Both the position numbers and the translations under genes were made by a program. Of a stretch of DNA of 64,000 bases, positions 54,161 to 63,709 are shown piece by piece; position 1 is the stretch's first letter, and every line of letters starts with the position of its first letter. The notes beneath the pieces were generated by a model. That model worked only from the letters and a program-made list of their open reading frames with translations, made no database searches and was not told where the DNA came from. The DNA is from Burkholderia cenocepacia (GTDB lineage Bacteria; Pseudomonadota; Gammaproteobacteria; Burkholderiales; Burkholderiaceae), in contig NZ_CP060040.1 in NCBI RefSeq assembly GCF_014211915.1, positions 1,116,001-1,180,000 on the forward strand, read 5' to 3'.

Positions 54161-54816
54161 CAGGGCGGCATCGCCGGATCGTCAACTTGCCGCACCCTTA
54201 TCGGGCCGCCCGCTGGGGCATAATTTCGTAAACTTGATCTTTTACTCTGATTCTGGATAATTGTTCATGCCTCGGGCGACATGCGTCCTGTAGCGCGCGC
54301 CACGAGGCCATAGCCCGCCAGCCCCTCTCGGCTGGCCTCCCCTGTTTCGGCGCCTGACCTGTTGGTCCGCCGAAATACCGTCACGATTCCACCGGGCAAC
54401 GGCGGAATCGTTCGCCTGCCACGCAGGCCGTGAAGCGCCAGAGGAGACACTGGCGCCTTGCTCCAAAGTGCGGCTCCAGATCGTGCTCAACCAGAGGAAT
54501 CGTCGCGCCTTCGACCCAAACCGGTTTGGACGGGCCGTGAGCGATTTCCCTACTCGGTGACCGACATGACGAAGCAATCACCCCCCGTACAAACCGGAAG
54601 TCCCTCCTGTCGGCGCACTCCATGTGCCCGACGCGGCGGCACGCCGTCCGGCCACGTCCACGCGCTCGGCTGAGCGCCCGTCCGCGACTTCCCGCTCCGC
54701 GACTTCAGTGACGCGTTGCCGCACGTGCGGCAACGCCTGTTACCGGAGTGGGCACATGCCGTCACGTTACGCGTTCGTTCGCCCGTGCGACGAGCCGCAC
54801 CACAAGGAAAACCGTC
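54161..54816. other. Gene-poor stretch, possible remnant DNA
   Basis: 656 bp without a gene I can support. Several short open frames exist on the minus strand (for example 54381-54623, product beginning MECADRRDFRF), but none has a ribosome site or a recognisable family. A GCCAGCC/GGCTGGC hairpin is near 54320. The right end carries a 24-bp palindrome and the promoter of the polyol cluster. The segment may be a remnant of a mobile or deleted gene. Confidence 0.4.
54713..54736. promoter_or_regulatory. 24-bp perfect palindrome upstream of polyol cluster
   Basis: GCGTTGCCGCAC (54713-54724) followed directly by its reverse complement GTGCGGCAACGC (54725-54736). It lies 80 bp before the MFS start. 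It could be an operator for a dimeric repressor or, as RNA, a leader hairpin. No T-run follows, so a terminator is less likely. Confidence 0.5.
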
Positions 54817-56232
54817 ATGGCTTCTGATTCCGCCCTTCCCGACACACCCGCGGCCCGCCCCCGGCCCACCCCGTCCGCCTACATGCGCACCGTCGCATCG
54901 ATCGCGGCGATCGCCGGCGGGCTCTATGGATACGACACCGGCATCATCTCGGGCGCCCTGCCCCTCATCGCGCGAGACTTCGGCCTCGACTACCGCGCAC
55001 AGGAGCTCGTCGCCGCGGCGATCCTGCTCGGCGCGGTGATCGGTGCGCTGGCCGGCACCCGCATGTCGGCCGCATTCGGACGCCGCAAGTCCATTACGAT
55101 CGTCTCGACGATCTATGCGGCCGGCGTGCTGGCTGCCGCCCTCTCGCCCGACGCGTGGTCCCTTGCCGCTTCCCGGCTCGTGCTCGGATTCGCGGTCGGC
55201 GGCTCGACGCAGATCGTGCCGACCTACATCGCGGAACTCGCGGAGCCGGACAAGCGCGGCCGCCTGGTGACCTACTTCAACGTCTCGATCGGCATCGGCA
55301 TCCTGCTCGCGGCCCTGATCGGCGTCGCGGGCAACGACCTGTTTTCCTGGCGCGCGATGATCGGTATCGCGGTCATCCCGTCGGTCATCCTGATGGTTGG
55401 CATGACCCGACTGCCGCGCAGCCCGCGCTGGCTCGTCGAGCAGGATCGCATCGCCGACGCGCATGGCGAGTTGTCGAAGGTGCGGGAATCCCAAGCGGCC
55501 GTCCGACACGAGATTGCCGATATTCGGGACGTGGTCGAGCGGCAGCAGGACGGCGCGACATCGGGGTGGCGCACGATGCGCGAGCCCTGGGTACGCCCCG
55601 CTCTCGTTGCCGGCCTCGGCGTCGCCGCGTTCACCCAGCTCAGCGGCATCGAGATGATGATCTATTACACGCCGACGTTCCTTCGCGACGCGGGGTTCGG
55701 CGCGTCGGCATCGCTCTGGGCCGCACTCGGCGTCGCCGTCACCTATCTCGTGATGACCTTCATCGGCAAGCTGACCGTCGACCATGTCGGCCGCCGCACG
55801 CTCAGCCTCGCGACGCTGCCCGTCGCGGCAGCCAGCCTCGTGCTGCTTGGCTGCCTGCTGCGGGGCGACTTCGTTTTGCCCATGCAGCAACTGTGGATCG
55901 TCATCTGCCTGATCGCGTTCATGGTGTTCAACGCCGGCGGTATCCAGGTCATCGGCTGGCTGACGGGCGCGGAAATCTACCCCGTCGCGATTCGCAACCA
56001 GGCCACCGGCGCGCACGCCGCAATGCTATGGGGCTCGAACCTCTTGCTGACCGGCACTGCGCTGACCGTGACCAAATGGCTCGGTGTCGGCGGTGCGATG
56101 TGGGCGTACGCGGGTCTCAACGCACTCGCATGGGTATTTATCTATTCGATGGTGCCGGAAACGCGCGGTCGCAGCCTCGAGGACATCGAACGCGCATTGA
56201 AGCGCGGAACGTTCGGGCCGCGCCATTCATGA
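54817..56232 (+). CDS. MFS sugar/polyol transporter (sugar porter family)
   Basis: 471 residues, twelve helices. Sugar-porter signatures: GGLYGYDTGIISGALPLI in helix 1, GRRKS after helix 2, LPRSPRWLVEQ in place of PESPRWL, and VPETRGRSLEDIE at the C-terminus. Proton symport of a monosaccharide or sugar alcohol is expected. The two downstream genes point to a polyol such as arabitol or mannitol. ATG 54817 is favoured by an AAGG site. Confidence 0.87.
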   Translation: MASDSALPDTPAARPRPTPSAYMRTVASIAAIAGGLYGYDTGIISGALPLIARDFGLDYRAQELVAAAILLGAVIGALAGTRMSAAFGRRKSITIVSTIYAAGVLAAALSPDAWSLAASRLVLGFAVGGSTQIVPTYIAELAEPDKRGRLVTYFNVSIGIGILLAALIGVAGNDLFSWRAMIGIAVIPSVILMVGMTRLPRSPRWLVEQDRIADAHGELSKVRESQAAVRHEIADIRDVVERQQDGATSGWRTMREPWVRPALVAGLGVAAFTQLSGIEMMIYYTPTFLRDAGFGASASLWAALGVAVTYLVMTFIGKLTVDHVGRRTLSLATLPVAAASLVLLGCLLRGDFVLPMQQLWIVICLIAFMVFNAGGIQVIGWLTGAEIYPVAIRNQATGAHAAMLWGSNLLLTGTALTVTKWLGVGGAMWAYAGLNALAWVFIYSMVPETRGRSLEDIERALKRGTFGPRHS

Positions 56233-56287
56233 TCGGACACGGTCAAGCCAGTCACGTCCATCCTGCTTTCTCATCACGGAAACCGAC

Positions 56288-57016
56288 ATGAACGAACTTA
56301 CTGCCACACGTCGACTTTCGGATCATGCGCTGATCAGCGATTGCGACGGCGTGCTCGTCGATAGCGAAGCCGTCGCCGAACGCATCGTCGTGACTCGCCT
56401 CGAGCACCTCTGGGGGCTCGCCGGCCTTCGCGACGTCATACGTCCCCTGCTCGGCATGCGAGCCGAGCAATTGCTGCGCATGGTCGCGACCATCGTCGAC
56501 CGGCCGCTCGACGACGACACGGTCGAGGCGATTCGCGCGGACATCCACGCAAACGCGGTGAATGCGCCGGCCATCGACGGCGTGCGCGACGCGTTCGCCG
56601 CCATCCCGCTCGTCAAGGCGTGCGCCAGCAACAGCGATCTTGCCTATGTGCGCAGCGTGGTCGACCGGATCGGCCTGGCCGACCTGTTCGGCGAACGCTT
56701 GTTCACGGCCGACCAGGTGCCCTCGCCGAAGCCCGCGCCCGACGTCTATCTGGCCGCCGCCCGTCGCATGCATGTCGCGCCCGAACGGTGCATCGTCGTC
56801 GAAGACAGCGCGACGGGTACGGCCGCCGCGATGGCCGCCGGCATGACCGTACTCGGCTTCGTGGGCGCCGCGCACGCGGCACGAACGCAGACGGACAAGC
56901 TGCACGCCGCAGGCGCGTCCGTCGTCTTCGACGACATGGCCGCGCTGCCGTCGCTCGTCGAGCGCTGGCTGCGACACATGCAGGACACGACGCCCGCTTG
57001 GCGCGTACGCGCCTGA
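56288..57016 (+). CDS. HAD-superfamily sugar phosphatase-like hydrolase
   Basis: 242 residues, HAD subfamily IA. Motif I DCDGVLVDSEA with Asp18 and Asp20, motif III lysine in SPKPAPDVYLAAARRM, motif IV VVEDSATG. It resembles phosphatases such as YieH or beta-phosphoglucomutase-like enzymes. In this cluster it may dephosphorylate a sugar or polyol phosphate. 31 bp separate it from the dehydrogenase. Confidence 0.83.
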   Translation: MNELTATRRLSDHALISDCDGVLVDSEAVAERIVVTRLEHLWGLAGLRDVIRPLLGMRAEQLLRMVATIVDRPLDDDTVEAIRADIHANAVNAPAIDGVRDAFAAIPLVKACASNSDLAYVRSVVDRIGLADLFGERLFTADQVPSPKPAPDVYLAAARRMHVAPERCIVVEDSATGTAAAMAAGMTVLGFVGAAHAARTQTDKLHAAGASVVFDDMAALPSLVERWLRHMQDTTPAWRVRA

Positions 57017-57046
57017 CCTTCCCCGAACGAGAAACACCTCGCGATC

Positions 57047-58576
57047 ATGAACGACAACGCATCCCCTCCGGCGCGCGAAGACGACACGCGCCATCCGCTC
57101 GCCAATGCAACCCTCGGACGCGCGGCGCCGCACGTCGCCGTTCCTGCCTACGACCGCCATCGCCTGACGGCAGGCATCGCGCATATCGGCGTCGGCAACT
57201 TCCATCGCGCCCATCAGGCGCGCTACATCGATCATGTGCTGCATCTGCCCGGTCACGAAAAATGGGCAATATGCGGGATCGGACTGGGTAGCGGCCCGGC
57301 CTCGGTCGCCAAGGCCGACGCGCTTCGCGCGCAGGATTGCCTCTATACGCTGACGGAGTTCTCGAGCGACGGCACGACGGTCGTGCGCGTCATCGGTGCA
57401 ATGATCGAGTATCTGCACGCACCGGCCGACCCGGAAGCCGTACTGACCCGGCTTGCCGATCCGGCGATCCGGATCGTATCGCTGACCATCACGGAAGGCG
57501 GTTACAACCTCGACGAGACGACCGGCGCATTCCGGTTCGATACGCCCGACGTCGCACACGATCTGCTGGGCGGACCGCCCCGTACCGCGTTCGGGTTCAT
57601 CGTCGAAGCGCTCAGACGGCGTCGAGCCGCCAACGTACTGCCCTTCACCGTGATGTCCTGCGACAATCTGCGCGGTAACGGCGATACCGCGCGGCGCGCG
57701 GTGCTCGATTTCGCACGGGCGACCGACGTCGATCTCGCCGCCTGGATCGAGCGTTACGTCGCGTTCCCGAACAGCATGGTCGACCGGATCGCGCCGCAGG
57801 TGACGGACGCGATCCGCCTGCGCGCCAACCGGTTGTCAGGCTTCGACGACACGGCGCCCGTCGTTGCCGAAACGTTCTCGCAATGGGTGGTCGAGGACAG
57901 CTTCAGCGCCGGCCGCCCGGCATTCGACGCAGCGGGCGTCGAATTGCGCGACGACGTCCATGCGTACGAGGCCATGAAGGGGCGCATGCTGAACGCTTCC
58001 CACATGTTGCTCGCTTACCCGGCGATTCTGCTCGGACATCGCTTCGTCCACGACGCCATGGCCGATCGCGATCTCGCGGCGCTGCTCGACATCTTCCTTA
58101 CCCGGGACGTCGGCTCGATCCTCACGCTACCGCATGGCGTGTCCGCACGCGCCTATGCCCGCGATACGCTCGCGCGCTTCCGCAACGCCGCACTGGGCGA
58201 TCAGTTGCTGCGCGTCGCGCACGACGGCGCGTCGAAGATCCCGGTGTTTCATGAAAAGACCATCGGGGCATTGATCGCGCGTCACGGCGACATGCGCCGT
58301 GAAGCGCTGCTGCTGGCCTGCTTCCAGCATTACCTGAAGGGTGTCGACGATCTCGGCAACGCGTTCGCCGTCAGTGAGCCGCAATTCGAGGCAGCGGATC
58401 TCGAGCGCGTGCGAAGCGGCGCGCCGCTCGCGATCCTCGATTCAAAGCCGTTCGCCCCGCTCGGGCTCGCTTCCAACCCGGGGTTCGTCGAGCTATTCCG
58501 CACGATGCAGGCGGCCGTGGCGACACGCAGGACGCGCGACGCCATCCGGCTGGCGCTCGATGCTTCAGATACCTGA
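57047..58576 (+). CDS. Mannitol/arabinitol-type long-chain polyol dehydrogenase
   Basis: 509 residues, the size of mannitol 2-dehydrogenase and D-arabinitol 4-dehydrogenase. N-terminal cofactor region HIGVGNFHRAHQARYIDHVL; conserved segment SLTITEGGYNLDETTGAF; catalytic block KGRMLNASHMLLAYP with the family Lys, Asn and His. It oxidises a polyol to a ketose with NAD(P). The exact polyol is not readable. The 3' end overlaps the convergent FUSC gene by 12 bp. Confidence 0.88.
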   Translation: MNDNASPPAREDDTRHPLANATLGRAAPHVAVPAYDRHRLTAGIAHIGVGNFHRAHQARYIDHVLHLPGHEKWAICGIGLGSGPASVAKADALRAQDCLYTLTEFSSDGTTVVRVIGAMIEYLHAPADPEAVLTRLADPAIRIVSLTITEGGYNLDETTGAFRFDTPDVAHDLLGGPPRTAFGFIVEALRRRRAANVLPFTVMSCDNLRGNGDTARRAVLDFARATDVDLAAWIERYVAFPNSMVDRIAPQVTDAIRLRANRLSGFDDTAPVVAETFSQWVVEDSFSAGRPAFDAAGVELRDDVHAYEAMKGRMLNASHMLLAYPAILLGHRFVHDAMADRDLAALLDIFLTRDVGSILTLPHGVSARAYARDTLARFRNAALGDQLLRVAHDGASKIPVFHEKTIGALIARHGDMRREALLLACFQHYLKGVDDLGNAFAVSEPQFEAADLERVRSGAPLAILDSKPFAPLGLASNPGFVELFRTMQAAVATRRTRDAIRLALDASDT

Positions 58577-60517
58577 ACAACGTATCGCTTCCCGAACATC
58601 GGGGGCGAGAGCGCTGCCATCGGCGCGATGCGAGCGTTCCTCGCCCGTATTTTTTCCGAACAGCGCGTCCTCGAATGCGCGGTTGAGTTCGGTCAACTTC
58701 GCGTCGAGCCGCGCCAGATCCCGATGGGCCGGTAACGGAGGATCGCCGGCTACCGCAAGCGTTCCGTGCCCGACGCTCGCAGCCGCATCGAGTCGCATCG
58801 AGCGGCCGCGACCCAGATCGCTGATCAACGCATCGATTCGCGTGACGACAGCCGCGCGCGCCGGCCGCTCGAATGCGACATCCGGGCCACCGGCTTCGAC
58901 CGGCAGGCGTGTCGCCACGATTCGGCCATACAGCCAGCAGGACAGCAACGTGTCCGACAACCGTCGGGCGTCGCCGGACGCACGGAGCATGCGCCACGTG
59001 GCCAACGGCCGGATCGCCATGCGCACGTCGTGAAAGCGGCGATCGGCCGCGCGCATCTGCGCCGCCCCCGGCCGCATGCCGTCGTCGCGCTCGTGCACGA
59101 GTTCGCGCAGCGCCGCCAACAGCCCGTGCGAGCGCGTCGCAATGTGGCGCGACGCCGCCAGCGGCATCACCAGCAGCGCCGCCGCGAGCGACACCGCGCA
59201 GCCGATCAACACCTCGCCGATACGCAGTTCCGCAAGCGCGCCGATCTCGAACCCCAGTTGCGCATAGACGAGGCCGATCAGCACCGTGAGAAAGAACACG
59301 CCGCGCCCATAGGCGTGCAGGATGTGGTACGCCCAGCCAAACACGCACACGCCCATGACGATGACCACGAGTGCATTCGCATGATGAGCCGCGCCGACGA
59401 CGAGTACGCTCGCGAGCGCGCCGGCGAGCGTCCCGGCGACGCGTTGCGCGCCGCGATAGATCGTGTCCGCGCACGAGTACGTGCCGAAGAACACGACGAA
59501 CGTGCTGAGCACCGCCCACATCCACCGCTCCGAGGACAGCGTCTCGCCGATCAACATCGCGGCGCACGCAGCCGCCGCGGCGCGGATCGCCGGCAACCAT
59601 GCAAGCGTGCGCCAGCCGGCGGTCCACGGCACCGCGCGCGCGGGCCGCGGCGTCGCGGGCGGCGGTGCGGCGGTCATGCGCGCCGCCAGGCCGTCGACGA
59701 CGCTCTCGAAGCGGGCAATCGCGGCACGTAGCACCGCGGCGGCGGCATCGGTTCGATCGCGGTTCAGCACGCGTCGAGCCGACGCGATCTCCAATGCGAC
59801 GAGCACGGTGTGCAACGCGCGCGTGTCGCCTTCATCGCGTGTCGACGCGTGATGCTCGAGCGCGATGGCGGCTTCGTTCAGCGCCAGTAAATGGGCCATC
59901 GCATCCAGCGCGCCGGCATCCGACACGTCGCTTCGTGCGATGCACGCCGCGTGCAGCGATACCGAGCGCGCGATGAGCCGTGGCGTGGGCGCCGCGTGCA
60001 CCGGCAACAGCACGCGGCAGACGAGCACGACGCTTGCCGGGCCGGCGATCGACATCGCCAGCATGTGGCCGGCCTGTAGCGCGGCCGGATGCAGATAAAG
60101 ACCGAGGTAGTACATGGCGATCGCCAGGAACGCACAGCCGATCGTGCGCGGCCCGCGGGTCTGGCACAGCATCGAACAGAACAGGACGATCACGAACCCC
60201 GCCTTGCCGACGGCCGGCCACGCACTCACGCAGGCGGCCGCGGCAAAGCTTGCGCATGCGGTGCCGTACTGCCACGCAAGCGACTCATACCAGTCCAGCC
60301 GGTGAGCATCGCGCAGGAAGAGTGGCGCGATCATCGAGAACAGGATGCCCACCGCGCCGGTGGTGATCGCAAAACCGAGATGGAGCGCCGACGCAATGCC
60401 GAGCGCACCGGCCAGCAAGCTCGCCAGCGCGGCGCGCGCACCGCCCAGCAGACGATGAAGACCAGGGTCGACAATGAACAGGCGGTCAATCGCCCGTGAC
60501 AACGAAACAGCTGACAT
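58565..60517 (-). CDS. FUSC-family inner-membrane protein (aromatic acid exporter-like)
   Basis: 650 residues with two hydrophobic blocks (about 25-165 and 305-455) separated by a helical cytoplasmic part, the layout of FUSC/AaeB/YccS proteins. The second block contains SERWMWAVLSTFVVFFGTYSCADTIYRGAQRVAGTLAGALASVL, the family's core. AaeB exports hydroxybenzoates together with AaeA; no AaeA is adjacent. The substrate is unknown. Confidence 0.83.
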   Translation of the reverse strand: MSAVSLSRAIDRLFIVDPGLHRLLGGARAALASLLAGALGIASALHLGFAITTGAVGILFSMIAPLFLRDAHRLDWYESLAWQYGTACASFAAAACVSAWPAVGKAGFVIVLFCSMLCQTRGPRTIGCAFLAIAMYYLGLYLHPAALQAGHMLAMSIAGPASVVLVCRVLLPVHAAPTPRLIARSVSLHAACIARSDVSDAGALDAMAHLLALNEAAIALEHHASTRDEGDTRALHTVLVALEIASARRVLNRDRTDAAAAVLRAAIARFESVVDGLAARMTAAPPPATPRPARAVPWTAGWRTLAWLPAIRAAAAACAAMLIGETLSSERWMWAVLSTFVVFFGTYSCADTIYRGAQRVAGTLAGALASVLVVGAAHHANALVVIVMGVCVFGWAYHILHAYGRGVFFLTVLIGLVYAQLGFEIGALAELRIGEVLIGCAVSLAAALLVMPLAASRHIATRSHGLLAALRELVHERDDGMRPGAAQMRAADRRFHDVRMAIRPLATWRMLRASGDARRLSDTLLSCWLYGRIVATRLPVEAGGPDVAFERPARAAVVTRIDALISDLGRGRSMRLDAAASVGHGTLAVAGDPPLPAHRDLARLDAKLTELNRAFEDALFGKNTGEERSHRADGSALAPDVREAIRCSGI

Positions 60518-60617
60518 GATCGAAGAATTCCAGAGACAGCGCGGCGGCTTCCGGCCGGCATGCCGGTCACGGTTTTCATGACGGCCGTCGTGCGTCGCGA
60601 GGGCCGCCGTGCCGAAC

Positions 60618-61715
60618 TCAGAACACGCGGTCTACCCAGCCGTGGCGATCGGCTTCACGCCCGTTCTGGATATCGAGCAGCGCCGCCTTCAGGCGCTGTG
60701 TGACCGGCCCTGCGCCACCGTCGCCGATCGTGAAGTCGTACGCCCGGCCCTTCACCCGGCCGATCGCCGTCACGACCGCCGCCGTGCCGCATGCGAACGC
60801 CTCGACCAGTCGACCGCTGCGCGCATCCGCCTGCCATTGCTCGATCGTGTAGCCCTCCTCCCGCACCGTGTAATTCAGCTCCCGGGCCAGCGTGATCAAC
60901 GACGCGCGCGTGATGCCCGGCAGAATCGTCCCGTTCAGCGGCGGCGTCTGGATCGACCCGTCGTCGAACACGAAGAACACGTTCATCCCGCCCAGTTCCT
61001 CGATCCAGCGGCGTTCGACCGCATCGAGAAACACCACCTGCTCGCAGCCTTCGCGAATCGCCTCCGCCTGCGCCGCCAGGCTCGCCGCATAGTTGCCGCC
61101 GCATTTCGCGTCGCCCGTGCCGCCCGGCGCCGCCCGCGTGTAGTGCTCCGACACCCACAACGTGACCCCGGCCGCGCCGCTCTTGAAGTACGCGCCGACC
61201 GGCGTCGCGATCACGCAGTACAGGTACTCCGGCGACGGCTTCACGCCGAGCACCGCCTGCGTCGCGATCATGAACGGACGCAAATACAGCGCCGCGCCGT
61301 CGAACGCCGGAATCCAGTCACGATCGGCCCGCACCAGCGCACGCACCGATTCGACGAACATCGCCTCCGGCAACGGCGCCATCGACAGCCGCTCGGCGGA
61401 ATGGCGAAAGCGCCGCGCATTCGCGTCGGGACGGAACAACGCCGCGCCGCCGCCCGGCAACCGGTAGGCTTTCAAGCCCTCGAAAATCTCCTGCGCGTAA
61501 TGCAGCACGAGCGTGGCCGGATCGAATCGGAACGCTTCGCGCGGCCCGATTTTCGCGTCATGCCACCCTTGTTCCGCCGAGTACCGGATCGTCACCATGT
61601 GATCCGTGAAGACCCGGCCGAAACCGGGATCGTCGAGCAGCGCGGCGCGCTCGGCCGCCGGGACGGGATGGGGATTTTGTTCGAATGCGAAGTGCTGGAC
61701 GGAACCGGTGCTCAT
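60618..61715 (-). CDS. ilvE: Branched-chain amino acid aminotransferase
   Basis: 365 residues, the longer form of class IV PLP aminotransferases found in Burkholderia and mycobacteria. Motifs: LHYAQEIFEGLKAYR, PLP lysine in DAKCGGNYAASL, and EELGGMNVFFVFDDG. It interconverts Leu, Ile and Val with their 2-oxo acids. ATG 61715 gives the natural N-terminus. It is divergent from an Lrp/AsnC regulator, its likely controller. Confidence 0.9.
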   Translation of the reverse strand: MSTGSVQHFAFEQNPHPVPAAERAALLDDPGFGRVFTDHMVTIRYSAEQGWHDAKIGPREAFRFDPATLVLHYAQEIFEGLKAYRLPGGGAALFRPDANARRFRHSAERLSMAPLPEAMFVESVRALVRADRDWIPAFDGAALYLRPFMIATQAVLGVKPSPEYLYCVIATPVGAYFKSGAAGVTLWVSEHYTRAAPGGTGDAKCGGNYAASLAAQAEAIREGCEQVVFLDAVERRWIEELGGMNVFFVFDDGSIQTPPLNGTILPGITRASLITLARELNYTVREEGYTIEQWQADARSGRLVEAFACGTAAVVTAIGRVKGRAYDFTIGDGGAGPVTQRLKAALLDIQNGREADRHGWVDRVF

Positions 61716-61888
61716 TTTTGCCCCTTGATCGGCAGCGGGACCGCCCCGGCTGCTACGGGCCAAAATTTATCGTAGAAAAAATAATTTCAGGTTGCGTGTT
61801 CGACCTAAGATGGAAGCGTTTTGGCAATTCAATGCCTCAAAAACCGAACATTCCGGCACTGCGTGCCTCAACCGAACTTGTCGGATCA
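61716..61888. promoter_or_regulatory. Divergent ilvE/Lrp promoter region
   Basis: 173 bp with an AT-rich block around 61763-61790 (AAAATTTATCGTAGAAAAAA then TAATTTC), unusual in this GC-rich DNA and like the AT-rich degenerate sites bound by Lrp-family proteins. It probably holds overlapping promoters for both genes. Confidence 0.4.
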
Positions 61889-62356
61889 ATGACCGCGATC
61901 GAACTGGACGAAATGGACCGTCGCATTCTGAGAGCGCTCCAGGAAGATGGGCGCATCCAGAACGTGGAACTGGCGCAGAAAGTGGGCTTGTCGCCGTCAC
62001 CGTGCCTGCGTCGGGTCAGGCAGCTGGAACAGGCTGGGGTCATCGAGCGCTACGCGGCGCTGCTCGACGCCTCGAAGATCGGCGCGGGGTTGACCGTGTT
62101 CGTCCGTATCTGGCTGACGAGCCAGGACGCGAAAACCGTCGACCGTTTCACCGAGGCGGTTCAACGGCTGCCACAGGTGCTCGAGTGCCACTTGATGGCG
62201 GGCGATTGCGATTGCCTGCTGCGGGTCGTGACCGCCGACATCGACGCCTATCGAAAACTCCAGATCGACCACTTGACCCGGATCGAAGGCGTGCAGAGCG
62301 TGAAGACCGAGATTCCGATGCAGAAGATCAAGCAGACTTCCGTGCTGCCACTTTGA
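61889..62356 (+). CDS. Lrp/AsnC-family transcriptional regulator
   Basis: 155 residues. N-terminal helix-turn-helix (LDEMDRRILRALQEDGRIQNVELAQKVGLSPSPCLRRVRQLEQAGVI) and C-terminal RAM effector domain (VLECHLMAGDCDCLLRVVTADIDAYRKL). ATG 61889 gives the usual family N-terminus; ATG 61832 would add 19 residues. It likely regulates the divergent ilvE in response to branched-chain amino acids. Confidence 0.87.
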   Translation: MTAIELDEMDRRILRALQEDGRIQNVELAQKVGLSPSPCLRRVRQLEQAGVIERYAALLDASKIGAGLTVFVRIWLTSQDAKTVDRFTEAVQRLPQVLECHLMAGDCDCLLRVVTADIDAYRKLQIDHLTRIEGVQSVKTEIPMQKIKQTSVLPL

Positions 62357-62560
62357 GCGTGCGCGGCGCTGCGCGCCCCGGATAGCGGGGTATCGCCGAC
62401 GACGGCGGGTCGGTAACCCGCCGCAGCGAGATCGATCGGTTCCTGTCGAACCGGAACTCGTGTCGGCGATCAAGTGGCATGTATCGGATCATCACGGGCG
62501 ACCGGATAAATGCGCGTATCCGTTCGCGGAGCCATGCCGCTTCCGCGAACGGCATTCGCG

Positions 62561-63709
62561 TCAGAAATGATGCAGCAGCGCGATGCGCGCGACATATTGA
62601 TTCGGGCCCGACGAGATATCGGCGGCGCCTGGAATGTACGCGTAATCGAAGTCGGTGCCCGTGTGTGCGCTCATTGCATGCTGATAGACGCCTTCAACGA
62701 ATACCGACGTGCGTTTCGACAAGTCGTAGTTCAACTTCGTGCTCAGTTGATGCCACTTCGGATTGAACGCGCCGACCGTCGACGCGACGCGGGTCCGGGT
62801 GTACGTATATGCCGCGCCGACGTAGAACGCGGTCGTGAAGTGATAGAGGCCGTTCACCTCGAAGTTGTCGAACTTCCACGATTTCCACGCGCCACCCGCC
62901 GGCTGCGTCGTACCGGTGAAATACGCATTCGAAGTCGGATCGTAGACATCGACGTGCGAATACGTGAACCCCACCAGCGCATTCGAGAATGCGTAATTCA
63001 CGCCAATGCCGATGTTCTGCTGCGACGATGCATCGAACGTGTTGTCTCCGGTGATCGCGCCGGTCGAATCGGCATTGCGTGCGTTATTGATCTTCAGATA
63101 CGACGCGCCGACCGTTAGGCCGCCCTGCTGGTACTGCAGCCCGGCGCCATACAGGCGGTTGTTCGCGAAGCCGCCCGCCTGATTGCTGAATCCATACATC
63201 GCCTCCGCGGTCACGCCGTGCCATACCGGCGACACGTACTTGGCCGCGTTATTCACGCGGAACGAGTAGTCGGTGTTGTCGTTGTCGTACGGATGCGAGA
63301 ACAGGTAGCCGGTCCAGTTGCCGTTCGCGGTGAGCGGCGAGAAGATGTCGACGCTCGGATCGTACTGGCGACCGAACGTCAGCGTGCCATATCGATCCGA
63401 CGCGATGCCGACGAAGGCCTGGCGGCCGAATTCCCGACCACCCTGGTTCATTTTGCCGGTGTTGACGTCGAACCCGCTCTCGAGCGTGAAAATCGCCTGG
63501 TAGCCCGCGCCAAGGTCTTCCGTGCCCTTGATGCCCCAGCGGCTGCCGTAGTCGTAGCCGCTTTGCAGTTGCACGGTTCCGTGGCCGCGTGCGTTGCTCG
63601 TGTAGTTGATCCCGTCCTCGATCTTGCCGTACAGGGTCACGCTGCTCTGCGCGTGTGCGGCTGCAGCAAGCAAGGCGGCAGGCGCGATGGTCCCCCAACG
63701 CTTGTTCAT
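62561..63709 (-). CDS. OmpC-type trimeric porin
   Basis: 382 residues. Signal ends in AHA after APAALLAAA, then QSSVTLYGKIEDGINYTSNARGHG; SRWGIKGTEDLGAGYQAIFTLESGF; GRQAFVGIASDRYGTLTFGRQYD; C-terminal HHF. Closest in the window to the porin at 40489-41658. The gene faces the Lrp gene convergently across 204 bp that contain a GC-rich hairpin (62404-62422) but no other feature. Confidence 0.9.
   Translation of the reverse strand: MNKRWGTIAPAALLAAAAHAQSSVTLYGKIEDGINYTSNARGHGTVQLQSGYDYGSRWGIKGTEDLGAGYQAIFTLESGFDVNTGKMNQGGREFGRQAFVGIASDRYGTLTFGRQYDPSVDIFSPLTANGNWTGYLFSHPYDNDNTDYSFRVNNAAKYVSPVWHGVTAEAMYGFSNQAGGFANNRLYGAGLQYQQGGLTVGASYLKINNARNADSTGAITGDNTFDASSQQNIGIGVNYAFSNALVGFTYSHVDVYDPTSNAYFTGTTQPAGGAWKSWKFDNFEVNGLYHFTTAFYVGAAYTYTRTRVASTVGAFNPKWHQLSTKLNYDLSKRTSVFVEGVYQHAMSAHTGTDFDYAYIPGAADISSGPNQYVARIALLHHF

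Noticed and set aside
54242..54623. Short minus-strand open frames in the gene-poor stretch as genes
   Set aside because: No ribosome sites, no family resemblance and overlapping frames of equal quality.
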